Assembly: GCA_950097015.1 (NCBI GenBank)
Contig: CATNEN010000003.1
Location: 124,001-188,000, forward strand
Reading direction: 5' to 3'
Length of the DNA stretch: 64,000 nucleotides
Source of the DNA: Macrostomum hystrix
Taxonomy: Eukaryota; Platyhelminthes; Macrostomidae
Every line of letters begins with the position of its first letter. Within the stretch, counting starts at the first letter, position 1. Shown piece after piece: positions 10,682-19,856 of this stretch. The notes under the pieces were generated by a model. It saw only the letters and a list, made by a program, of their open reading frames with translations. It was not told the DNA's origin and made no database searches. Position numbers and translations under genes: made by a program.

Positions 10682-12739
10682 TAAAAATTATGGAGTCCGG
10701 ACGGCTTGTTATGGAGGCCCAGTATGAAATGCTTCTTTTCTGGATGTTGTACGAGTATAATAAGGGCAAATCTGCCTAACTCTGAGCGGGCCCCGTTGCT
10801 ATCTGTATTTTGGCTGACTTGTAGTATGGCTTTACAGCACCTGATGTTTACCCTTTCAAAAAGACAGAGGTCCCAAGGACCCAGGTTCCACGAGACAAAA
10901 GCCCCCAGGCCTCGGAGGTGTACAGAGCTATGCTTTCTATCATTGCTGTGCAGTACAACATGAGCTGATTGTATCTGATCGCCCCATGGCTAGCTAATTT
11001 CCTTAAGTGAAGAATAGGGTATCCACATTTTTTGTTAATCTCTGTGGCATGGGAATCTACGGTTTCTTTAGCTTTGATGTGAAAGCCTAGATATTTTCAT
11101 TCTTTGACACTATCTAACAGTTGTCCCTGCAGAAATAGTTTGTTAGCCGTCTTTGATGGGTCAGGGCAGCAGCTAATAACCTTAGTTTTTTGCATATTGA
11201 TTTCTAGCTTGTGGCTCTGACAAAATTCTGACAATTTATCGAGGCCCTTCTGCAGCTCTTCTGGATTCTCTCCAAAGATCACTAGATCATCGCAGTACAG
11301 CAAGTTGTTGATTTGTTCATCCTTAATAAAGGTGTCGCTGCGAAATGAATCCCTTAGCCTTGTACTCAAAGGATCTATATAGAGTGAGAAGAGTAGAGGG
11401 GATAGGGGACAGCCTTGTCTTACTCCATTTGTTATGTTTCTTGCCTTAGTTTCATGGCCATCTGAGACCTTCAGTTAAAATTTAGCTCCTGCATGAGTAC
11501 ATGCTTTGTATTGCTTTGATTATTTCTGGGCTGACCTTCCTCCCTAAGTCGTTGGAAAAGTGTTGGCTGGTGGACCATATCAAATGCGCTTTTTAAGTCA
11601 CAGAATACTAAGTGAAATGGTCTTTTGCGACGCTTTTTGCTGTGGGTCAACGTCAAGAGAGTGGCAATGTGGTCTGAAGTTCGGTAGCCCTTTCTATTTC
11701 CTATTTGGCTGACTGAAAGCAAGTCGAGGGTGCGAATATGAGTTTCTAGCTTTTCAGTGAGGCAAACAGGCGAACCAGGGCAGGTAGCATGCTTATGGGT
11801 CTATAGTTTTTTGCGTCACTATACGGGATCCCTTTTAAAAAATCGGTGTGATTAAGGCATTTGCCCACTGCAGGAGTTTGGCCGAGTCTTACGCTTGCGT
11901 TAAATAGCTTTAAGAAGTACGGGTTTTAGCATCACTTGTCCGTAGATAATGAGCTCATTTGTTATACCATCTATTCCTGCAGCCTTTTTTCTCTTTAGCT
12001 TTTTAACTGCTCTATCGAGATCTACACAGCTAATTAAATCTTCGGGACTAACTGCTTCATCTGTGCGATGCAGCTGGGTTCCCGAAGAAGAATATGCGTT
12101 AAACACTTTGGTTAGGTTGTCCGCGATGTCAGCGATTGGGGCTTGAGATCTGTTAGTCGCTTGCTGGAGAACAGCAACTCTTCTGCTCTTCTAAGACCGG
12201 ACCAGAATCCCTTTGAGGTTCCAGAAGCCGCCATTTTCTGAATGCAGTCATTTATGTTCATCTGCTCAAGTTTCTTGAGCTCATGACGTTTGTATATTTT
12301 TTCTATTCTGATACCAGTGCACTCTCAGTTGGTCTACGTCTTTTTTTCCTGGCCACGTACTTTAATGATTTGCTCAAGTTTCTTAGTGTCTCATCTCAAT
12401 TTGTCCAGAACTTATTCGGAACGATTGTCTTTGCGCAGCTTTCTAGCTGCCGCTGAGTCTCTAAGCAGGTTGGTAAAGCTCGAAGACAAATTTTCCAGGG
12501 ATTTTCCATCGTGTGCGTCAATAGATAGCAACTTTCTAATTATTTCTTCGCTTTGTTTGTTATTCAATGCCTCAATGTAACTTCCCTGCTTTTCAGTGTC
12601 CCATCTTGGAGGCATTGGGAAGGATTCATTTTTTCCTGGTGTGCGTGTTCTAGTTGGACATGATCAGGAAAAATCTGAGTGACTGTTTGTGGGCAATGTC
12701 TGGACAGAAAGCTTTGAGGATGAATAAAGAATTATTTTA
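10682..12739 (-). pseudogene. Reverse transcriptase portion of the minus-strand LINE
   Basis: Recognisable blocks in order on the minus strand: KKLKRKKAAGIDGITNELI (about 12.0 kb, start of RT); SDHIATLLTL and FCDLKSAFDMVH (about 11.6 kb, first catalytic Asp); NNLLYCDDLVIFGENPEEL (about 11.3 kb, the YxDD box as YCDD) followed by HKLEINMQKTKVI; then KYLGFHIKA and, in another frame, ARSELGRFAL (about 10.77 kb), the usual post-RT block. These sit in different frames with several stops, so the ORF is degraded. At the high-coordinate end it meets the mariner insertion at the TA site 12738-12739. Confidence 0.8.
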
Positions 12740-12773
12740 CACCGTGTCCCAAAAAGTTCACTACAGAGCAAAA
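12740..12773 (+). repeat. Terminal inverted repeat, low-coordinate end
   Basis: It starts CACCGTGTCCCAAAAAG and is the inverted partner of 14159-14192, with three mismatches near the tip. Confidence 0.85.
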
Positions 12774-13923
12774 ATTTCCCCCGTTGCAGTTAAATATATC
12801 GAAGCAAAACTTACAGCATTATTGCAATGTGGCAACGCGGAGCTCGGTGAAGTGCCCACCATGCTCCATGCACTTTTCAAGCCTGTGCATGAAGCACCTG
12901 TGGACTGCTTGCAGGGTACTGCGAAAGTCCGGTCTTGTCCGGACTTGATGAAATGTCTCCCTGATGCAGTCACGCAGGCAGCAGAATTGGCAAAGGGAGC
13001 GCGTGCATAAATGGCATTATTTAGCACTCCCCACAAAAAGACGTCACACATTGATAAATCTGGCGAATGTGAAGGCCAATCCAGTGTCAAATGTGCACGG
13101 ACAAGGTGATTTGGAAACAGCTGCTGAAGGAACTGGCGAGTGAGCAGAGCAGTGTGAGGTGTTGCACCATCCTGTTGCAGCCAGAAATTTTGGAAACGGT
13201 CAATGCCTAGCATTGCTTGCATGTCAGTTACCAGTTGCTGCATCAGCTCGCGGTAGTTGGCGGCATTCACATTTGGGAAGTACGGACCAAACAGATGACC
13301 AGCACTGACTGCAGCAAACACGGTCACCTTTGGTGTCACCAAAGTTCGCTGCCTTTAGTGCTCAGGTGGCCTTTCCACACCCCAAACGACAGCATGGCGC
13401 ACGTGGACATGCCATCCAAGTAGACATTAGCTTCATCAGAGCTGAAGAATGGTCAGGGTCAACACTACCACTGTTAAAAATCTCCAGAAGAGGGGCTGCA
13501 GCTGCCACTCTACGCGCTCTGTGATTTTCAGTAAGATATGAGGCACAACTTGCAGGACATACGGCTTCAGGAGCAGATCACGACGAACAATTCGGTGCAC
13601 GCACGATTTACTCAGTTGCATTTACCATGCAAATTGTCTCACGGACTTTCCAATACCTGCGATTTGACCGACGGCTGCCATGATGTTTTCTGGTGTGCAA
13701 GCTGACCTTGGTCTTCCAGAGTGCGATCCACCATGTGAACTGCTGGCACTGTACTAGACAAGTATCTGTTGCTTAATTTTTTCGCCTGGTACTGTATTGT
13801 GGTGTGGGCCACATGAAGATCTGGATATTCCACATTGAGGGCTATTGTGGCCTGTCGATAACTTCCATGCAATCTGTACAGATCGATGGCTCGCTTGCGT
13901 TGGTCAACAGAGAGACGCGGCAT
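12761..13923 (-). pseudogene. Mariner/Tc1-like transposase, degenerate
   Basis: The N-terminus starts at a Met at 13923 with a helix-turn-helix-like start (LSVDQRKRAIDLYRLHGSY). The catalytic region appears at 13342-12950: FWLQQDGATPHTA holds the second catalytic Asp, and DWPSHSPDLSMCDVFLWG is the conserved block before the third acidic residue. Between them the sense moves between frames, with stops around 13340-13640. The 3' part runs through to the inverted repeat. The protein would cut and paste the element at TA sites. This copy is inactive. Confidence 0.8.
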
Positions 13924-14158
13924 TACCAATCCAGAATAGCCGTTTACTGCAAAACTTTCGCCTCTTCCCCTCTTAAACCAGCGAATGCGTGCACGTTGGT
14001 GGTGCCGCGTCGTGGTGCCCCATGCGATTACGCGCAATCTACACTACCAGTGTACATCGCCTTGTTCGTCCGCTAAACCGCCCAAGCTCCCATTGGCTGA
14101 TCGGGAATTCAATTTTCAATGGTCATATTTAACCCTGTCCCCAATCTGTGTCCTGATA

Positions 14159-14192
14159 TTTTGCTCTGTAGTGAACTTTTTGGGACACAGTT
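14159..14192 (-). repeat. Terminal inverted repeat, high-coordinate end
   Basis: Read on the minus strand it begins AACTGTGTCCCAAAAAG and matches 12740-12773. Confidence 0.85.
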
Positions 14193-14194
14193 TA

Positions 14195-14720
14195 TAATAT
14201 CCATTTTATCCATGGATGCTATAGCGTAGTCTATGGTACTTCGGCTTAGTGTGCTACGAAAAGTGTAATTTCCCACAATGTCACCCTGAGTCATTCCGTT
14301 CAGAATCGTGCTCTTGGTCTCGGAGCACATTTCCATCAGTCTTAGTCCCAGCTTGTTTTTATCAGAGTCCTGATTCTGTCTGGGAAACTTATCCCTAGTT
14401 TCTACTCGTAGTTGGACTAGTGCTGGACAGTAATGTGCCACTTCGTGCATTGAAGTCACTACTGTTAATACGGAGCCCTCTCTTGAGAAGAGCTGGATGA
14501 GATATTTAATCGCCTCCCATATATATTCTTTGTAGTATTTGGAATTTTCCAGTGGGATATAACACCCTAAGATATTACAGAGGTTCTTCAGACTGCTTTT
14601 GCTTTATTTTTAGTACCAGAGCGAAGTCAGATTTGTGCACAAAGGTGGTTCTCTTTGCAATATTATTTTTACGGGGTAAACCATGCCGTTTGATAATCTC
14701 CTTTTGTTGACTCCCTTTGC
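14195..14720 (-). pseudogene. Endonuclease (EEP) remnant of the minus-strand LINE
   Basis: Minus-strand blocks resembling a LINE apurinic endonuclease: SDFNARSG (usual GDFNAR-G box, about 14470), then ILNGMTQGDIVGNYTF and STIDYAIAS (about 14300-14220; the N-G-x-T-GD-T--G-S-IDY series of this endonuclease class). Several 1-base shifts and stops separate them. The sense breaks at the TA insertion site of the mariner element, before the usual SDH motif. Confidence 0.65.
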
Positions 14721-14889
14721 CTTGATTCAATATGCTCCAAAAAGCAGGTGAAATCTATCAGCGTGTTTGAGTCCTGTTTGGCGTGGGTCTTCTTTTCTTT
14801 CTTCTTTTCGCAGCTGCCCTGTGCTTCAGTGACTATTCGGGAGTTAAATTTTAGCGTAGAAATTGACATAGGAAGAGGGAGTTTTAGTC

Positions 14890-16077
14890 CTTAGAGCCAG
14901 TCACGACGGGTTCAAAACCTTTAATCCTGTTGCGCGGTATGGGATTCGTCGGTATCAAACATACTCGTAGAAAGTTATTGGACAAAGGAGTTAGAGGACC
15001 CGAGCTGAGCAGCTATGTTAACAAACACAGCGCAAACAGGTTTGAAATGTTTAGTCCAATCAGTTTTTTTTGCAGAATATGCTAAAAATTCGGAGATATT
15101 TACTATTTGAGTTTCGTAAAAGACAAGTCCAGAGCTCTAAAGTCTGTATATTTCAAGTGAAAGATTCAAATGTTGCGATAAGTACGCTCGTACGCAATAT
15201 TAACTGCTCTCTACAACGCTAGCGTAGTCTGTATCACATAAACAGAGGGCTTAGAAATGACATCTTAGTGAAATCTTGGGTCTAACAAATTTACTCTAGC
15301 AGAAGCGATTTTTTTTGTACTTTTGTAACAAAAATTAAAAAGGGCTCCTCTTTATAGTTATGAGCAATATCTGGCTCAAACTGCAAAAATACTGGATTAG
15401 CTCGTCTTGGATATACGAGCAATTTTGAACTCCTTGTATTTGAAAGCGAGAACAAACGAAACATTTTTTAACGTTCTTCACTTCTATGGAAAACTATAGT
15501 AACAGTCACGAAAGCGGAATGTTAAATCTAATCGAAAATGAAAATTTAAATCAAAGAAGTAATTAATTTTAAGAAGTTATGTCACAAAACCATAGGTAGT
15601 TGATTATTGCAGTCAAAAATACAAAATTTGTGTAACTCTGGCCTTGTTAAAAGAATATGGAAGACTGGTTATTCGCGATGCACAATCAAATGTTTATTGC
15701 ACATGACTGTTGTAAATCATGCTATAATTCGCATTCGAAACAACACCTTTTGCTATGACATAGATTAAGCAATAAAGAGCTTGCCAGTGAATCGTCTTTT
15801 GCGAAAGGCTTCTAATCTACGCATAAATTTAACCGATGCAAAATTTTATGAGATACCTTTTGGCTTAAGTAAAACTAGCTATGAACCGCAGAGTACCTAT
15901 TGGTAACGTAAAGTGACAAATATAAGATAACATCTGAAAAGTTATCTTTTATAAAGCGTCATAAAATTGTTTGGTTAGAAGAAAAAACTCAAATAAAATA
16001 ATAAAATAAAAAGTAGACATGAAGGGAATCAAGAAAAATAGCGCATAAGAAAGAATTTCAAAGCAATAAAAACTTAG
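14890..16077. other. AT-rich stretch without recognised features
   Basis: No open frame of note and no structured repeat that I can identify. Confidence 0.4.
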
Positions 16078-16149
16078 GGGCCAAGCCGGGATTCGAACCC
16101 GGGACCTCTCGCACCCGAAGCGAGAATCATACCCCTAGACCACTTGGCC
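16078..16149 (-). tRNA. trnP-CGG: tRNA-Pro (anticodon CGG)
   Basis: On the minus strand the 72-nt sequence starts GGCCAAG and ends CTTGGCC plus a discriminator C, giving a fully paired acceptor stem. Box A-like TGGTCTAGGGGTATGA and box B GGTTCGAATCC are intact. The anticodon stem CTCGC/GCGAG closes the loop TTCGGGT, so the anticodon is CGG. No intron and no encoded CCA, as normal for animals. It lies about 100 bp downstream of the VPS29 stop codon on the same strand. Confidence 0.97.
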
Positions 16150-16252
16150 GACAGATGTAAGAAGGGCCTAGAAGCAAGATAAGTGTGGGCACAGCCATTT
16201 GATTAGATATTTTATGCAATTCTACTAAAGCAGCACAAAAAGGTATAGTACG

Positions 16253-16606
16253 CTAGCCTCGCTTGAGTCCACGGGCGATCCGAAACTCGATTCTTTCAAC
16301 AGCCACGTCGCCTTCAAGCAGACGGTAGACGTAACAGACAACACTGGCCGCTTGCACATCCAACAGGGCGAAGGACGGTACGGCTGGTTCTGTCGGCTCA
16401 GCCGGGCTGAAGGCTCCTGTGGCGGAGCCTGGATTCAAAAAGAAGCCACCGTCGCGCTCGAAGGCTTCAAAATGGCGGGTGTGGCCGCTGATGAGCATGT
16501 CGGCGTCAAGGCGGCGGCGCAGCTCCGACAGGGCGGCAGGGTCACCCCAGGGTAGCAGCTGGTGGCCGTGGGTTAAGCCAATGCGCAGCTGGCCTACTGT
16601 AACAAC
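16253..16606 (-). CDS. VPS29: VPS29 retromer subunit, second coding exon
   Basis: The exon starts after a CCAG acceptor at 16607-16608 with codons for VVTVGQ. It continues LRIGLTHGHQLLPWGDPAAL, then DADMLISGHTRHFEAFERDG, NPGSATGA, FALLDVQAASVVCYVY and DVAVERIEF, ending at a TAG at 16253-16255. These are the conserved blocks of VPS29, a metallophosphoesterase-fold subunit of the retromer cargo complex on endosomes. The GHQ and SGHT-H motifs of that fold are present. Exons 1 and 2 together encode about 189 residues, close to the 182 usual for animals. The second exon is GC-richer than its surroundings. Confidence 0.95.
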   Translation of the reverse strand, partial: VVTVGQLRIGLTHGHQLLPWGDPAALSELRRRLDADMLISGHTRHFEAFERDGGFFLNPGSATGAFSPAEPTEPAVPSFALLDVQAASVVCYVYRLLEGDVAVERIEFRIARGLKRG

Positions 16607-17418
16607 CTGGAATGCGTTGCATTTATTCCACTGGATAGTCAGCTTAATTTAAGCATATGATTGCGCGCCCACCAGCGAAAAACTAACAAGTTTCACACGG
16701 GGCGTGAATCGGGCATGTCTTTGCCTTTGTCTCTACCTGTGGCTTAGAGAGACAAAAGCCACACATTACTGCGGCCTAATAGCTCACCCTCAGCGGACAA
16801 CCTTTTAAGGTGACAAACAGATCACCAAAAAGGGTCACCAGACATCGTACAGTCCAGATTTTAATCTTTGTGACCGTTTTTTGTTTTCTTGGCTGAAGCG
16901 AGACTTCGAGCATCGCCAGTTTGGTAACCATGTTGAAGTGCAAGAGGCAACGTTGCAGTGGGCAAGGGGTCTGGAGACTGAGAGCCTGCAGCAGGAGTTG
17001 CATTGACTTTGGGATCACTGCGACGCTGTTATTCAATGCCAAGGAGATTATGTCACTGACTGATTGTCTTTTTGTTGCTGCAGTTGATATAGTTAAATTT
17101 AGCGAGAAGTCTAAATAAATTTGGGACACCCGAAATATCTAAAAATAATTATTCGGGATGCATTGGGCAACCCAGACATTAAGGGATTGCGGCGGTCGCT
17201 ACCAAGTCTAGGAGCAACAAAATAGGCTGGTGTTGTCAGTTTTAAAGAAGGTTCTGGGGTCTAGAGATGGGTGACAGCTACGAAGGCCAGTTGTGAAAAT
17301 AAGTAACAGCTAAAAGTAAGAGTAAAATATCGCTAGGCAGTAAGATTGAAAAACTTGACGATTTGAAGAACCCACAGTCACACCCCATGATATCGAGCAC
17401 AAAAGCAATTTATTGCAC
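16607..17418 (-). other. VPS29 intron
   Basis: An 812-bp GT-AG intron. A minus-strand open frame of 117 codons (16776-17129) and a plus-strand one inside it show no family features. I treat them as chance frames. Confidence 0.8.
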
Positions 17419-17634
17419 CTTTGTTTCAGGCCAAGCGGCGTCGTCAAACTCGCCGCGCACCACATGCACGTCAGATGTCAGGGTCTTTAAGTAGTCAATT
17501 GCATCTCTACCTGTAAGGTTTCCGGTGCACAGGACGTGTTGAATTTTGCCGGGCACAAGAAGGCGGCGAAACTTTGCTGGGATGTTTGCCGCCCGAAATG
17601 GAATGTGAAAGTCACCAATAACGAGTACCAACAT
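17419..17634 (-). CDS. VPS29: VPS29 retromer subunit, first coding exon
   Basis: It encodes [18 protein letters not shown]-type [38 protein letters not shown] and PETK, the canonical N-terminal half of VPS29. The start is the Met at 17634, which gives the usual MLVLV start. The frame stays open 15 codons upstream, but a TTTCAG precedes this Met by about 20 bp, so a short non-coding first exon may be spliced on. The exon ends AAAG|GTGCAA in phase 0 and joins the exon at 16606 after an intron of 812 bp. Confidence 0.95.
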
Positions 17635-17679
17635 CGCCGATGTTTCACTACTGAAAGTAGAGGTTAAAGATATCAGCAT

Positions 17680-19000
17680 TATTTATGACTGAAAATAAAA
17701 AAATATAAGCAATTTTCTGCCATTTTTGCACAATAATATTTGCTGAAATAACACTCTTGATCATGGAACTACTGGTAAAAAACGCTATAAAAAGTCTGCT
17801 AAGAAGTTATAAACTTCATAACTTTACTCCATTGGTTAAAACATGCATCGATTTAACGAAACCAGTCTAGTTCTGCTGGTTCCAGTTGCAGACTCGACTC
17901 AACAGAGCTTATTGCATGAAAACCCGAAACAAAATTTATTAGGGCTGGTTAAATATGTAAGTTTATTGCCGAAGTCCCTTACAGTTTAAGATTGATGGAT
18001 GACTGATGAATGACCATAAAAATTGGTTTTAAATTTGTTCTAATAGAGAGAACTTATAAAATGAATGTTTGAATTAGTTATATTTGAATGATTGTGTAGA
18101 GTATTTTGCAATAATTTCTTTTCTGTTTTCACTGATTTACATTCTGCAAAACAATGACCACATATTTTCAATTGAAAGTAAGTAATCATTAGCTAACACA
18201 AATGCCCCCAGACATTGCTTATGTGCTTAAGGAGGGCTTGCCTATAATTCCTATCATGTGCATGCCCAGACCTTGGAGCTCACTTTCGATAGCTAACTAT
18301 AATCTAGACCTATATTGTTGTTGCTCTTAAAATCAGAAGCAGCAAAAGGGAGGTCAAAGAAAGGAAGGATTTTTTACTCATTTTCTCTTCTTCATAGGCT
18401 TACTATCACTGAGTGATTAAACTGGGGAAAGAAGAGATAATACATTATGGGACAGATAGGCAAGAGTTTAAAAAAAGGAAGAAATGAGAAACAAAGAGTA
18501 TAAATACAACAAGACCCATTGAAAGAAAATGAAACCCCGAGTAATAAGACCTTGCTAAACCTTGTGTTCCAACAAAGTTAGAATACAAATACTCAGGAAG
18601 TTTTCTTTACTTATTTACAAATTACAATACATATGATGATAATACTAAGACTAGGTCTATTCCAAGAGATATATGCAATAAATAATTGGCCATACACATG
18701 GAAAATACATTAGACCTACTAGATTGAAGGTGTGCCACCTTAGCAGGTCGAAGTGCATTAATATTGCTTAATATTTCGAAATTATTTTTTACTTCTGATC
18801 ATGTCACCCAATAAAATGAACAAAAACCTTTGTAAATTTTCCAAAACTTAGCGGCCTTTGTACTGAGGACACTGACTGAAGCACTTTAATAAAGCAGACT
18901 ACTGTATCATTGACTCCTGTATCAAAATCTTGATGAGCGCTAATGTCTCCTTGACTGCTGCAGAGGCCGGAGTACTTAAGAGTGCTTAAAGAGTACAGCG
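17680..19000. other. AT-rich stretch without recognised genes
   Basis: Promoter and 5' region of VPS29 presumably lie at its low-coordinate end. Nothing else is identifiable. Confidence 0.4.
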
Positions 19001-19002
19001 TG

Positions 19003-19280
19003 AAAACACTGCCTTAAACAGAAACTGGATTCGAGGAAACAAAGACATGTACTTTACTTTTATTTTAAAAAATATATAAAAGCAGCTAGATAAAATTTAT
19101 TTTAAAAAATTATTATTAGGCTACACGTCTATCTATCTGTCTATCTATCTATCATCTATCTGTCTGTCTGTCTATCTATCTATGCCTGTGAAAACACTGC
19201 CTTAAACAGAAACTGGGTTCGAGGAACGAAGACAAGTACTTTAGTTTTAATTAATAAAAATATATAAAATCAGCGAGATG
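19003..19280. repeat. Direct duplication of about 90 bp, spaced about 185 bp, around a CTAT microsatellite
   Basis: The block gaaaacactgccttaaacag...tatataaaa occurs at about 19003-19085 and again at about 19188-19271 with a few changes. Between them is a (CTAT/CTGT)n run at 19128-19183. Confidence 0.85.
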
Positions 19281-19370
19281 AAGCCCCGTTTAACAGTCAG
19301 TTGCAGCTACTGGCCTTCCTGACAAGCCCCCTCTCAATATCGTTAGCGCTGGTAGCGGCAGCAGCGCCAG

Positions 19371-19856
19371 CAGCAGCCGCCCCTTGGTTGGGGTTGCAAA
19401 AGTCGCTCGCCACGCTAGCAGCAGCCGCCCCTTGGTTGGGGTTGCAAAAGTCGCTCGCCACGCTAGCAGCAGCCGCCCCTTGGTTGGGGTTGCAAAAGTC
19501 GCTCGCCAGTTAGCAGCAGCCGCCCCTTGGTTGGGGTTGCAAAAGTCACTCGCCGCGCTAGCAGCAGCTGCCCGTTGGTTGGGGTTGCAAAAGTCGCTCG
19601 CCGCGCTAGCAGCAGCTGCCCGTTGGTTGGGGTTGCAAAAGTCGCTCGCCGCGCTAGCAGCAGCCGCCCCTTGGTTGGGGTTGCAAAAGTCGCTCGCCAC
19701 GCTAGCAGCAGCCGCCCCTTGGTTGGGGTTGCAAAAGTCGCTCGCCACGCTAGCAGCAGCCGCCCCTTGGTTGGGGTTGCAAAAGTCGCTCCCCACGCTA
19801 GCAGCAGCCGCCCCTTGGTTGGGGTTGCAAAAGTCGCTCGCCGCGCTAGCAGCAGC
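19371..19856. repeat. 48-bp minisatellite, about 10 copies
   Basis: The unit runs gctagcagcagccgcccctt then ggttggggttgcaaaagtcg then ctcgccac, 48 bp in total, so it is read as 16 codons without stops in several frames on both strands. Copies differ at one to three positions, for example cgtt for ccct in two adjacent copies and one copy 1 bp shorter. No start, splice site or amino-acid bias picks one frame, so I do not call it protein coding. The array is cut by LINE insertion B and resumes at 22269. Confidence 0.95.

Larger units (their letters stand above)
12740..14192 (-). mobile_element. Mariner/Tc1-superfamily element with TA target duplication
   Basis: An element of 1453 bp flanked by TA (12738-12739 and 14193-14194). 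Its ends are inverted repeats of about 34 bp sharing TGTCCCAAAAAGTTCACTAC and AGAGCAAAA. The transposase reads on the minus strand but is broken into fragments. It is inserted in the endonuclease end of the minus-strand LINE, so it is younger than that LINE. Confidence 0.9.
8804..14880 (-). mobile_element. Non-LTR retrotransposon (CR1/L2/jockey-type LINE), interrupted by two other elements
   Basis: Reading the minus strand from high to low coordinates gives the end of an endonuclease (14.7-14.19 kb), a linker, reverse transcriptase (12.1-11.1 kb), a post-RT region (11.1-10.65 kb) and a C-terminal tail ending at 8804. The order matches a single LINE ORF. It is cut by a mariner-like element (12740-14192) and by a truncated LINE of another family (9359-10631). 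Removing both leaves about 3.3 kb, a normal LINE size. Frameshifts and stops are scattered through it, so it is dead. The 5' limit is uncertain: the stretch 14720-14880 could be endonuclease N-terminus or flank. Confidence 0.75.

Noticed and set aside
16776-17129. 117-codon ORF inside the VPS29 intron
   Set aside because: No motif, antisense frame also open, and VPS29 exons splice cleanly across it.
19371-19856. CRISPR-like array
   Set aside because: Units are contiguous with no unique spacers, and the DNA is clearly animal nuclear DNA.
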